NCBI GenBank assembly: GCA_018398815.1
Contig: CM031626.1
Location: 38,160,387 to 38,224,386, forward strand
DNA from: Conus ventricosus
Taxonomy: Eukaryota; Mollusca; Gastropoda; Neogastropoda; Conidae
Reading direction: 5' to 3'
Length of the DNA stretch: 64,000 nt
In this document: piece by piece, positions 12,967-24,144 of the stretch
Numbering within the stretch: the first letter of the stretch is position 1
Layout: every line of letters begins with the position of its first letter
Position numbers and translations under genes: made by a program
Notes under the pieces: model-generated
Told to the model about the DNA's origin: nothing
The model's input: the letters and a program-made list of their open reading frames with translations, nothing else
Databases searched by the model: none

Positions 12967-14266
12967 TCAGGTCATCTCCTCATCAAACGTCCCTTCCAAT
13001 GAGTGAATTTTATTGCTTAGTTTCACTGGAGCTGTGGTGTCTTCGACCTGCTGGCAGACTTGCCCGCAGGTTGTGAAGGCCTGGAGTTTGGAGATGGCGG
13101 AGGCCTGGGGTTTGGAGAGGTGTAGTTTCTTTCTCATCTCCCACCATTCCACACTCAGTTGACACCCCCTGCATGACACGAGCACTGCTCAAGGAGTCGA
13201 GCAGCAGCAGGAGTAGGACTGCTGAGGCAGTCTCTGTCCTGGGGGATGGCAGAATTTTTGCCCCCACCAGGGCACCTACTTTGGGTTGGGAGTGGTACTT
13301 GCTTCCACCAAAGCTTATCTGTTCCTTGTTAAAGTTTTGGAAAAAGTAAACTCTCAATCCCTGGCAGCAGACTGAACGAGTCGATACTTTTTATTACACC
13401 GCCGAAGTGTATGAAGATGCGTTGGTGTCTGACTGCCACCAACCTGCCTGCGGGCTTTCAAAAACTAGATCTCTTCTTTTCTGTTTTAACCTTTTGGATG
13501 GTTACTCTGGTATCCAGACAGGCAGTTGCCGTGAAGAGAGGGGTGTCGCCACCGCAGTTTGCAACAATGCGCCGGGTCTTTACAAGGCCCATCATGGGTG
13601 CCTTACAACAAACCCACCACACCTCCTGCCCAAACAGCGTCTCTGACATGAACAAACTTCTGCATTAGAAGCAACGCATTGAACCGGAACATAAACCAAG
13701 TTTTTTTTTATTATACCGGACATTCAAATATCCACTTGATGACAGGAGTGAACACAGGGTTGCAGAATGTAAAAGAGGTTGTTGGTGGCCACTCTTTCGG
13801 CCACTTTTTCACTGTCACCCTGTGCACCTCTTCACAGACCCTCGGATCCAGTTCCGCCTTGATCTCAGCCTCTGATACACCTCAAAATCTGGAGCATCGA
13901 ATGACTCTCTTAAGAATCAGCTGTTTATGGGGTCACCCGGATCTTCGGTCTACCACTTTTGTAGCTTTCAGCAGCTGCTCTGATTGTTTTTTAGTTTTAC
14001 ATTGGGAGGAGAAATGTGCCTGTTTCTGAGTCGCTTAATGACTGTGGGTCTCCGCAATACCTTGGAAGCCCTTCTGTACAAATGGGCTTAGTGGCAGAAA
14101 GAGTTTGTCTGCTCCTTACTTTCATGATTTAACCAAGAGACCCAAAATCCTGACTAACTGCCTTTTTCATTTTCAGAATCAGAGTCTCTATCGAACACCT
14201 GTGACGACCTTTGCGAAATTAACTGCACTTTCCATTTTTGGGGGGATGATGTTTGATTGAAGTCAT
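12967..14266 (-). pseudogene. LINE ORF1 (gag-like, zinc-knuckle) remnant
   Basis: A plausible start ATG lies at 14266 on the minus strand. The frame-shifted reading carries polar N-terminal segments, then stretches typical of ORF1 proteins of I/Jockey LINEs. Near 13655-13555 cysteine-rich segments include CCKAP and CANCGGD, fitting eroded CCHC knuckles. A Ser/Pro-rich C-terminal part ends with the stop at 12967. The product would be the nucleic-acid-binding protein of the retrotransposon RNP. At least three frame changes separate the pieces, so no intact protein is encoded as written. The identification of the N-terminal half is weaker than that of the knuckle region. Confidence 0.6.
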
Positions 14267-15059
14267 ATTTATAGGCAAAAATTACATCTCTCCCTTACCC
14301 ACCCACCTGGAGTCCAACTAAGGGCCGCAGGGCCAAGAATCACAGTCTTGACCCCTTCCGCATCAGGAGATACCCATACGACAAACAGAACACTACACCC
14401 CTATCCCCCCTGATCAGCTCAACTCCGGGAACTAGTCGACACGCAGGGGTTTCACTTGCCCAGCAGGGGAACTGCCTGTCTGACCAGTCCCCAAGGAGGG
14501 GAAGGCCGTTATACACTCCAGGCCAGAGTGGTACTCCCCTGACTCTAGGAGAGGTCCGAAGCCAAAGTGATGTGTTTGAGAGCACAGGCCTCCACAACAC
14601 TGGCCCTCTCAATCACCAGGCTCTCATCCCCCGCCGACACAGGACCGCACCGCACGGCAAACGCGCGGATCTTAAGAGACCACAGAGAGAGAAAAAGAGT
14701 GGTGAAAAGAAGACTGAAGGGGAACGAAGCTAGAAAGGACCAAATAAGAAAGGCAGAAAACAAGAAAAGTAGAAAGGCCGGGTTACTCTTAGTCAGGATC
14801 CTCACCTTAGCCTATCTGACATGGGAAGCCCTACCAGGGCATCAACTCCTTACCACGTTACGCTTAGGCCAGACCATCTTCACCTCTCAGGCCTAGAAGC
14901 ATTTGAAAAAACAGCCTATATCCAAGTATTGGATGCCCCCGCCAGCAAAGCCTAAGGGTCACTGGACCGCGCAAGCCTCCGACCACGGCAAGGTCGCAAC
15001 CCCCGGAGGGTGGTCACTCAGGTGCCAAGAACCCCTAGTCAAAAGACAGCATACAGAAC

Positions 15060-16990
15060 CAATTTATGTACAGTTTTCATGGGTACATCGCCCAGGTACT
15101 TAGAACCCCATGTCATATCACAGTACACACGATTATATCGCCCATGTGCTTGGATCTTACGTCATGTGACACAGCACCCCGGGTAATGTCCACCACGGTG
15201 CCAAGACCCAATCATATGACAAACATGAATACAGCAAACCAGGGTTCTGAGACCCCGAATTCATATGACAACAAGAAACATCCACCAGGGTTCTGAGAGC
15301 CCAAGTCATATAACCACAGGATATCATCCATCCAGGGTTTCTGAACCCCAAGTCATATGACAACATGATACATCAACCAGGTTCTGAGACACCCCAATTC
15401 ATATCCAAATATATATCCACCAGGGTTCTGAGACCCCACGTCATATGCACAACATAAATATGCGCACCAGGGTTCTGAGACCCCAAGTCATATGACAACA
15501 GTGAATATATCAACCAGGTCAATAGAGACCCCCAAGTCATATGACAACCTTAAATAATCAACCAGGGTTCTGAGACACCCAATTCACATGACATCATGAT
15601 ATATCAACCAGGGTTCTGAGACCCCAAGGTCAAATGACAACATGATAATATCAACAAGATACTGAGACCCCAAGACATATGACAACATACACATCACCAG
15701 GGTTCCTAGAGACCCCAATCAATGACAACATATATATCAAACCAGGGTTCATAGAGACCCCAAGTCAATATGACAAACATGATACATCAACCAGGGTTCT
15801 GAGCCCCAAGTCATATGAAAACAAGATTACATCAATCCAGGGTTCTGAGACCCCAAGTCAAATGACAACATATATACCAAGCAGGGTTCATAGAACCCCA
15901 AGTTCATATGACAACATGAATAACCAACCAGGGTTCTGAGACCCCCAAGTCATATGACAACATGATTATATCAACCAGGGTTCTGAAGACCCCAAGTCAT
16001 ATGACAACATGATATATCAACCAGGGTTCTGAGACCCCCAAGTCATATGACAACATGATATATTAATCCAGGGTTCTGAACCCCAAGTCATATGACAACA
16101 TATATAACAACCATTTCTGAAGACCCCACGTCAAATGACAACATGATAACAACCAGAAACTGAGACCCAAGTCCATATGACAACATGACCACATCAACCA
16201 GGGTTCATAGAGACCCCAAGTCATATGACAACCATGATAATATCAAATCAACAGGGTTCATAGAGACCCCAAGGTAACATGACAACATGATATAGCAACC
16301 AGTTCTGAGACCCAAGTCAAATGACAACATGAAATATCAACCAGATACTGAGACCCCAAGTCATAAAAAAAAAAAAATGACAACAAGATACTCAACCAGG
16401 GTTCATAGAACCCCAAGTCATATGACAACAAGAAAATATCAACCAGGTTCTGAGACCACTGTCCAAATGACAACATAATATCAACCAAGGGTTCGAGACC
16501 CCAAGTCAAATGACAACAGTGATATATTAACCAATACTGGGGGGAGACCCCAAAGTCATATGAACAACATGATACATCAACCAGGGTTCCGAGACCCCAA
16601 GTCAAATGACAAACACATGAAATATTAACCGATACTGAGACCAGACCAAGTCATATGACACATATACATCCAACCAGGGTTTCCGAGACCCCAAGTCCCA
16701 TCGACAACAGGTAATCAACCGAGATATATAAGATAAGATAATGTTGCTAAAAGCCCACCGGACCGCAAGGGCCACATCAGGCTGTGTATCAACCATATAC
16801 TGAGACCCCAAGTCCCAATGACACCATGATACATCCACAAGGGTTCTGAACCCCAAGTCATATGAACAAATGAAAATACAACCAGAAGCTGAAACGCAAG
16901 CCAAATGACAGCACTGTGAGCCCAGGTCAAAGGACAGTAGAGCATCGTATCCAGCAAGCACTGAGACTACACGTCCTGCCAAACTTTGGG
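15060..16990. repeat. Satellite array, ~45 bp unit (right arm of the split array)
   Basis: The unit is close to CCAGGGTTCTGAGACCCCAA followed by GTCATATGACAACATGATATATCAA. It is clearly related to the left arm (shared AAGTCATATGACA, GATATATC and GAGA) but differs in the CCAGGGTTCT part. Single-base indels are very frequent. Roughly 40 copies. Confidence 0.88.
16727..16787 (-). mobile_element. Short copy of the LINE 3' tail
   Basis: The plus strand reads TAAGATAAGATAATGTTGCT followed by a degraded GCCCACCGGACCGCAAGGGCCACATCAGGC segment. This matches the last ~60 bp of the LINE at 8989 in the same orientation. It sits inside the 45 bp array. Confidence 0.7.
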
Positions 16991-17331
16991 TGATGCTGCT
17001 CATCCTTTATGAACACTCATGAAACTGAATGCAAGACAACGAATAAAGCCGTTGTTAATATAGTTTTTCATCAAAACCAATCCCATTTCATTCAATTATG
17101 AAATGTCAACTAATGAATTGAACATTTTGGTTGCACTAGGACTTTGTGTATCTATTTTTCTCAGACCAGTGCTGTGTGTGTGTGTAAGATAACATAATGT
17201 TTGTCTATAGCCCCAGCCGACACAAGGGCCACCTATCAGGCTGTGTTGTGTGTGTGTGTGTGTGTGTGTGTGTAAGTGTGTGTGTGTGAGTGTGTGTGCG
17301 TGTGTGTGTGGTGTGTAGTGTGTGTGTTTTA
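16991..17331. other. Short unique segment and GT microsatellite
   Basis: Apart from the LINE tail, this stretch holds about 180 bp of unique AT-rich sequence and an interrupted (GT)n at about 17245-17330, which abuts the 5' LTR. No gene is seen. Confidence 0.6.
17186..17243 (-). mobile_element. Short copy of the LINE 3' tail inside a GT repeat
   Basis: TAAGATAACATAATG, CCCAGCCGAC and AAGGGCCACCTATCAGGC match the LINE tail. GT repeats flank it on both sides (17173-17185 and 17245-17330), as if it had landed in a microsatellite. It stops at the same point as the copy at 16727. Confidence 0.7.
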
Positions 17332-18653
17332 TGTCACGGTCAAAAATAAACAAACAAGTAGTGGTCCAGTTGTTTGGACATAAGCCTAACTCAAATATTC
17401 TGGCGCCACGGTCGACGGGCTCCATAGGTTCGGATCCAGCCAATTAAGCATAGGGAGAGGCTTCACGAGACGTCCCGATCCAGCCGCAGACAGACTAAGC
17501 CGTTTGAAACCGCGCCTTGAAGTCTGCCCGGACCGATCTCAGTTGCCTGGGACAGACACATCTAAGCCCAATTTAGAGTGACCATGCCCACGACTTAAGC
17601 CACACGTGCCGAGTTAAGTAGGGAGGGGGGAAGGTAGTGCGTGGTGGGGGGAATCTAGCTAATCAATTAAAATACCAATTGACCACCACAGAGAGTAAGG
17701 CGTGTAGGCGTGACTGTCATGATTTGAATATCCAATGAATTAGAGGGAGATAACTTCGGTATCAGGGGTAAAAATACTGACCAATGGTACTCGCCCTTTT
17801 TGGACAGATCGGAACGGAATAAGAAGGATGTTGAGAGAAGAGAGAACGGAGAACGAGGGAAGAACAACAGAGAACGAGAGGAGAGAGAGGTCTGAGTGTA
17901 ATCTCTGAGGAGAGAAAAGCAGAGATGAGTGGGAGGAGAAGAAGAGAACCAAGTTGAGAGATTTAGCATGAAAGTCTGCAAAGGGAGGACTAAGAGAGAT
18001 TGGAAAAGAGAGGTCTAACTAATGAGAGGAAAAGAAAGAAAAAAAAAAAAGAAAAGAAAGCAACCATGTCCATGTGATAAGAGCAGACTAAAGAGAGAGA
18101 GAGAGGAGTGGCAATGCTTAATGCAGGAAGAAAGAAAGGAAACAGATCGATGTTTATAGTCACTTTGCTCATCTTCACTGGGTTCTACCTCATACTTGCC
18201 AGCGCCACTTTCAATCGACCAGAACCAACGCCAGTGCCAACAGTCTCACCTGACGCAGCGCCAGCAAACCCAAGACCAGTGCCAGCAGTTAGTGTCCGTG
18301 CTTGTGAAAGTGACAGTGAAAAGAAAGAAAAAAAAAGAAAGAAAAGACAGTGATTCGTGAAATAGTTAAGATCTCTGGGCCATAGGTAAAATTAGAAATC
18401 TATTTATACCCGGGTTATTAAATGATGTGTATTAACAAATGATTTTTGTGAAGTTTCAGAAAGAGAGAATGTTTTATTTTGTTTTGATTCCATATGCATT
18501 GATGTTTCGTTCTATGAACATGTGTATTAAAGTATAGACTTTACTAGTGTTTGATGGACGAATCATGATATATAATGAGATCGTAACAAGCTGTGAGTGG
18601 TGTTTGGGCTGTGCGCTAGTCCTTCCTCCCTCGACTCCACCCGAGGTTTGACA
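17332..18653 (+). repeat. 5' LTR of the Gmr1-like element
   Basis: It begins TGTCACGGTCAAAAATA and ends CCCGAGGTTTGACA, giving TG...CA termini. It aligns along its whole length with 24145-25515. Shared landmarks are GGTTCGGATCCAGCCAATTA, a GA-rich middle, TTTATACCCGGGTTA and GCGCTAGTCCTTCCTCC. Differences between the two LTRs are mostly one-base indels. Open frames inside it are not conserved between the two LTRs. Confidence 0.88.
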
Positions 18654-19035
18654 ATTTATTGCGAGCCGCCTGATATCTGGCCCATTTATTATAATTGTTC
18701 AACTTCTCAGAGAGGAAGCTGGGTGGATTCAAGTATTGTTATCCTAAGACGAGGGGTTCTTACTGATGTTCCCAAATATTTAAAAACTAGGCTTGGCAAT
18801 TGCTTCCCAGATAGTAAAACTATGTCTTGGCATTTCAGCCCCAAGTACTTCTTCGCACAGATTGCCGAGCATACGCTTCTCATAGTTTGGGTCAGGCGCT
18901 GTGCGTCTTAGAAAAACTAACTACGTTGTCCCAAGCTAATATTATCATTCAAGGATCGTGCTATTACGTCCACTATTACGTCTACTCGTGTCGGTAACCA
19001 CCAGTTTGGCTGTTCGTAATATAAAAATCTTGTTC

Positions 19036-19067
<32 letters not shown>

Positions 19068-19072
19068 ATACA

Positions 19073-20290
19073 ATGGCGGAAGAAAAGAACACCCCTATTG
19101 AACAACTTGTGAGCGCGCTCGTGATCTAGGGGTACTCAGGAGATGATTTTGCGTGCATTCGATGAAAACCCAACAAAAATGAAAGGGATGAACGCGCGAA
19201 AGACGCCGTATCGCAGTCGAAATAGCAGAACGGAAAAGGTTAGGGAACCCAGGAAACAGAAAGAATAAGGAAGCGCAGGAAACAGAAAGAATGAAGCAGG
19301 AAACAAGAAAGAATAAGGGAAGCGCAGGAAAACAGAAAGAAGAAAGCAAGAAGAACAGAAAGAATAAGAGAAGCGCAGAAAAAGCCCAATAAGAGAAAGA
19401 CTAAGGGAAGCGAAGGAGACCAGCAAGAATGAAGCAGAAACGGAAAGATTAAAGGGTCAATTAGAGTTGGAGAAAGTGAGAATACAAAGGGAGACGCGAC
19501 CGAGGATGTAGCTCACTTTTCCAGTGACTCTGTGCGCAGCTATGCTCCCCCGAGCCCCAAGTATTGTCAAAATTCTCGGAAGGCACCGATCGGATTGATG
19601 CATACATCAGTCCGTTCGAAAACGTTTGCGACGAAGTCAGGGTTGGCTCCAGAAAGTGGGCATCATTTTGGTCAGCGCTATTGACAGGGTAAGGCATTGC
19701 AGATTTCACTGCGTTACCCGCCAGAACAACAGGCTGATTTTGGCGCTGTGAAGAATCGTTGATGAAAGGATTTGACCTCACGAGGAAGGATTTCAGGAAG
19801 GAAATTTCGTTTCAGCTAAAATTACAAGCAGGTGAACGTACACTCAGTTTGGTGCACGTCTAAGATCACTATTTTGAGAAATGGTTAGAAGTTGAGTGGT
19901 ACGAAGAAGGAGTTCGCAGAATGGGAAAGAGCTAAGTTATGAAGGAACAGATTTTGTCAGGTTGCGGCCCTGAGTTAACATACATTTGAAAGAGAGACAG
20001 CCAGAACAGCAGGGGAGTTGTTGAAGTTCGCAGAGGTGTATAGAGAGGCACGTTTGGGCACTAAAGAGCAGGGAGAAACAGGTGCTAGGCACAGGTTGAG
20101 AAGAGTGCAAGGAGACCAGGGAGTTTCCTGCAAAGTCTGCAAACCCAGTGTGGGGCAGAAGGAAGGGCAAAGGGACATTAGGTGTTTCATTGTCACAAGA
20201 AGGACTGAGGCGCGGGATTTGTCGCATGAGGTTCCAAAGGCAGCAGCCTTGCAAGAGTGAATAAGGGTCGTCAAGGGAAACGACCTGCAG
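19073..20290 (+). pseudogene. gag of the Gmr1-like element
   Basis: A start ATG at 19073 (ATGGCGGAAGAAAAG) opens a polar reading frame that breaks after about 18 codons. It is followed by repeated AGGAAACAGAAAGAA segments, which would encode a Glu/Gln/Arg-rich coiled coil (19250-19460). A capsid-like region at about 19560-19990 contains pieces such as RIDAYI, ESGHHFG/SALLTG and PPEQQADFGAV in shifting frames. A cysteine-rich piece at about 20128-20190 (CKVCKPSVGQ) may be the remains of a zinc knuckle. Gag would form the intracellular particle. It is heavily frameshifted. Confidence 0.65.
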
Positions 20291-20326
20291 TGAAAACCAA
20301 AAGGTTTCAGTTCCTGAAGAGGTGGA

Positions 20327-20560
20327 GTGCAGCCTATGGCAGCCAATGGGACAGCATCAGTGTCAGGGATGGAGGGCACTAGGCCTGAGTGGTTCGTTAC
20401 CAGTGGAGAAGGTGGGATTGGCCAGCAGAGGGTGAAAGTGTTACGAGACACTGGTTGTTGCATGCGGTGTAGTAACGAACAAACGCTGGTCGATAAAGGG
20501 GGATTTGACAGGGCAAATCCAGACCCTTTACTCTAATCTAATCGATGCACTGTGAAGGGA
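20327..20560 (+). pseudogene. Retroviral-type aspartic protease region
   Basis: The reading VKVLRDTGC at about 20425-20460 matches the active-site DTG box seen in gypsy-type proteases (usual form LRDTGCS). It directly follows the gag zinc-knuckle remnant and precedes integrase, leaving no room for a reverse transcriptase between them. The protease would process Gag-Pol. It is short and partly degraded. Confidence 0.65.
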
Positions 20561-20724
20561 GTTTCCAGTTGCTAAGATAGAAGTACGTACTCCCTTACTT
20601 CCAGGCGATTTGTCGCGTTGGTGATGGAGAAAACCCCTTCATGATATAGATCATGGAAATATTCCAGGGGCAAGGTCCAGGGATACTGAGTTGTTGACTG
20701 CTACAGGGGCACAGTTCAAACAGG

Positions 20725-22080
20725 AGCAAGAAGGAGGAAAAGTTGATAAACCGTTATCGTTCCGGCAAGGAAGTCAGCATAGAATTGTGTCGCCTGAATG
20801 AGTTTAGGGCCTCGCAGGAACAAGACCCTATCGCTCGAGAAGTCTTGGGAGTTTGGCAAGAGGTGGAGGAGAAACAGAAGGTTAGAGGAGGTGAGACAGA
20901 ATTTCCTTGTGAAAGGGCGGGCTGGTGTACCGAGTGTTCCACACAAGGGGAAACAGTAAGGTGACCACTCAGTTAGAGGTACCAGCAGGTTATCGTGACA
21001 ACAGTCATGTCATGGGTCACGAGTCGCTCATGGCGGGTTCAACTCGCACCACAAAAACAGCTGCCCGAATCTTTGATGACTTACATTGGGCCAGAGCAAT
21101 GGCAGACATCAAGCGTTTCTGCATGTCATGTGACGTAGTGTCAAAGGTCAGCCACAAGAGGGGTGAAAGAGGTAAGGCGCCACTTTAACACATCCCCCTT
21201 TAATGACACACCATTCAGGAGGGTGCTGTTGATCTGATTGGCCCAATCGCGCCCTGTTCCAAAGGTGGGCACAGGTATGTGTTGACGCTGGTGGACTACG
21301 CGACCAGATACCCAGAAGCGGTTGCATTGAAAGGCGTAGATACGCAACAGGTCGCTGAAGGGCTGGTAGACATCTTTCTCGCGTGGGTGTGCCAGCACAA
21401 ATTCTCAGTGACAGGGGTCACAGTTCACCTCAGGCGTGATGAGGGAGGTCAACAGGCTGCTAGGATCACACAGCTTCTCACTACCCCATACCACCCACAA
21501 TGCAATGGCTTGGGGAGAGAAATTCAATGGTGTGCTAAAGGCATCTTAAAGAAGCTCTGTGAGGAAAGGCCAGCAGATTGGGACCGCTACATTCCAGCGG
21601 CACTGTTCGCCTACAGGGAAGCCCCTCAGGAGAGCACAGGCTTTTCGCCATTTGAGCTGCTGTATGGGCGGACAGTTCGGGGACCAGTGTGCATTCTCAA
21701 AGAGCTGTGGTCCGGAGAACAGGAGTCGAAGAGGTCAAAACCACTTATCAGTATGTGGTGGGCCTACGCAATAGGCTAGAGGAGACATGTAAGGTCGCAA
21801 GGGAGAGTTTGCAGGAGGCTAGGGTCATCCAGAAGAAGCAATATGACAGGAAGGTGAGGAAGCAATTCCTCAAGGTGGGAGATCAAGTCCTGTTACTGCT
21901 TCCCACGGACACAACAAGCTGCTGATGCATTGGAAAGGACCATTCACCATCATTGAAAAGGTAGATCAGGACTACCGAATCGATGTGAATGGGAAATCAA
22001 AACTTTTCCATGCAAATTTGCTCCGCAAATATATTCAGCGTGAGACTCAGCACATGGGCGCAGCAGCAACATTGATGGGG
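20725..22080 (+). pseudogene. Integrase (zinc-binding, catalytic core, GPY/F module)
   Basis: An HHCC-type zinc-binding region lies at about 20985-21160 (GHESLMAG, KTAARIF, FCMSCDV). The catalytic core at about 21275-21700 reads LTLVDYATRYPEAV, later TTPYHPQCNGLGREIQ and FAYREAPQESTGFSPFELLYG. These are classic gypsy/retroviral integrase signatures. The expected second Asp region is read here as HLRRDEGGQ. The C-terminal module at about 21915-22030 reads LMHWKGPFTIIEKV and LFHANLLRKY, a GPY/F domain that distinguishes it from copia integrases. The protein would insert element cDNA into the genome. Several frame changes are present. Confidence 0.88.
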
Positions 22081-22189
22081 TAGGGACCCAGAAAAAAGGG
22101 GGAATTTTTTTGCCTGAGTTTCCGGGAGAAAGTCATACGGGGATTTTCACGAAAAGGGCTAGACAGAGGGACGGGGAGGAAGTTAGGGG

Positions 22190-22900
22190 GCCCTAAACAT
22201 TTTAAAGGGCGTCCCTGAGATAAACCAGGCGGACAACCAGAGACTGTACGGGATTAAACACACAAAAACCCCTACATGGAAAGCCACCCGACCCATATCC
22301 CACCAACAAGTGATCGAGGAGGGGTAAAAAGATTTGGACCTTGGGGGGATTGAAACCCTCCAAATCTCGTATAGTGCCCCCCTCGTCTTAGTGGGAAAAA
22401 GTCAGGGAGCATCGATTTTGTGTGGGGTATAGACGTCGAACAGTGCACCAAGGCGTGCAGGGCTTTCCCAACATGGGAAAACCCCGTTCCTAGACGCCAC
22501 AACAAAAGCCGTTTCACCCGATGATTGAGCAAGGGTTACTGGAAAAAGCCTTGGGGTTGGGGGTCAAAGGAAGTCACGCATTCCCACTCCTAGGGGCTAT
22601 ACCGTGGCGAGTAGTACTCCCTTTTGGGATGGTTATCGCACCTCAGTCTTCTATCGGATGATGAGGGAAGCTAGTGACGGGTTTGGAAGGTGTTGTGAAT
22701 TTCTTGGATGACATTCTGATTAGACTTCCGAGACATGGGAGGAGCATATGAGGCGCTAGGAGCTCGTTTTAGAGAGTTGAGGACGGCCAATATCACAGCC
22801 AGACCAAAACAAAGGCCAGGTTGGTGTTCCAGCCTGAGTTCCTAGGTTTTGTTGTCAGAGGCGACACAAAGCCAGCGGGATGGAAAGAGGAAAGTGGAGA
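22190..22900 (+). pseudogene. Reverse transcriptase located downstream of integrase
   Basis: Frame-shifted pieces in order include GGIETLQISYSAPLVLVGK and a FCVGYRRR-like box (22340-22440), KGYWKKPW (about 22527-22550), PFGM-like sequence (22620), the catalytic box region read as EFLG/NFLDDILI (about 22695-22725), ETWEEHMR (22730) and EFLGFVV-like sequence (22840). These match the fingers, palm and YLDD box of Ty3/gypsy RTs. The position after integrase is unusual for gypsy-type elements. Confidence 0.8.
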
Positions 22901-22959
22901 AGATGATGAATTCTGGAGAGGAGAGACAAAGACCAAAACAGAGTAAGGGAGTCTGTAGG

Positions 22960-23560
22960 TTTTATTGGTGTTCTATAGGGAGTTTGTTCCAAATTTCGCA
23001 GGCAATCACGAGTCCTCTCAGTGATATGGTAAGCAGGGAAACCGGGCAGCTGGTCGAGTGGATCAGACGCTGCCAGAGCAAGCTCTGCCCCCCCCCCCCC
23101 CCCCCCCAGAGGTGTTGGAAAGACTAGGTTTCCCGTTCCCATCTTGAAGTACCAGACTATGTCCAAACCATCTTTTTGGTGCGGACTGATGCCTCAGGTG
23201 CGCTGGGATAGGTGCAGTAGTGTTCTGGTGCATGAAAGGGGTCGAGTTTCCTGTGAGGTACGCTAGCAGGAAGTTGACAATGTGTGATGAAGGGTACGCA
23301 ACGGGGGGAAGAAGGAGTGTTTAGCTGTAGTGTGCGGCCGTGCTGAAGTTCCACAAATACTTGTTGGGAAAGGGTTCGTGATAGGACGGTCATCTATACC
23401 ACTCAAATTCCTGCAGGAGGCGCAGTTGAAATACAGCACAGTGGTGCGTTGGGGCATGGCATTGCTGCCCTTCAGGTTACCGAGGTGCCAGTACACTTCC
23501 CCGGTCTGCAGAATGTCGGAAGCCTGACTATTTAAGCCGTGTAGTCTAGCAAGCTGCAAC
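22960..23560 (+). pseudogene. RT thumb/connection and RNase H
   Basis: At about 22990-23070 the reading QAITSPLSDMVSRETGQLVEW matches the segment between RT and RNase H in gypsy elements. At 23175-23290 there are RTDASG, VLVHERG-like and YASRKLT-like pieces of RNase H. A run of C (23089-23107) and other indels disrupt the frame. After about 23560 no coding motif remains before the 3' LTR. Confidence 0.75.
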
Positions 23561-24130
23561 TCAGAGGACGACAGTCACATCCGGGGTGCTTTGTTGATAA
23601 TATTGTGTTGAGTACAGTTATGTTGTTTGGATTTGGGTTCATTCCCAGGTGGCTTTGGTTCATTAGTTTTTTGTGGAGACTGTTTCATATTTTTTTTGTG
23701 AGACTGGTTCAATGTGAATGTAGTTATGATTGGAGCCTTTCAGTCGCTGTGTTGTAGTGATGCTTTATTTGCCAATAAGTGAGGATGGAGATTCCTCAGA
23801 GTCGAAGTGTCATGGATCGTGATCATATTATATTGTTGCTGTTCATAAGTATGTGAGAGAATATATTGGCCCAATCCGCAGGTAGGGGGATTTGCTTCGA
23901 GTGCGCACAGAGGGTCGTGATAAATGAATTAAATAACGCAAGGAGCGCACGTCAATGATTATACTCATTGGAGTGGTATTCACTAATGATATATTTGATT
24001 AATTTATTATTACCGTGGTTGTGGTAAAGTATTTTTTTTAAACTTTGCACGTGTAGCTGTGTGTCAGCAATAATTCGGTTGTGGTTTTTTTGTACCGTGG
24101 TTTTGAGGACGATGCAGGTGAATAGTCTTT

Positions 24131-24144
24131 TGCAAGGGGGAAAT
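24131..24144 (+). other. Polypurine tract before the 3' LTR
   Basis: TGCAAGGGGGAAAT immediately precedes the TGGCACGG start of the 3' LTR, in the expected place for the plus-strand primer. Confidence 0.65.

Larger units (their letters stand above)
8989..15020 (-). mobile_element. Near full-length, decayed I/Jockey-type LINE with RNase H
   Basis: Reading the minus strand, the 5' region (about 15020-14270) is followed by a gag-like ORF1. ORF2 has an APE-type endonuclease, reverse transcriptase, an RT C-terminal domain and RNase H, then a 3' end with an A-run and a (TTATC)n tail at 8989-9003. Total length of about 6 kb fits a complete element of this group. Frames shift repeatedly. The element sits inside a satellite array. 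Possible target-site duplicates are GGTATTCACTCATGT (8974-8988) and GGTCACTCAGGT (15012-15023), which are similar but imperfect. Clade placement (I, Nimb or Jockey) is not resolved by eye. The RNase H domain favours the I group. Confidence 0.85.

Noticed and set aside
18108..18353. 81-codon frame that looks like a signal-anchored protein
   Set aside because: It lies inside the 5' LTR, and the same position in the 3' LTR reads differently, so it is not conserved coding sequence.
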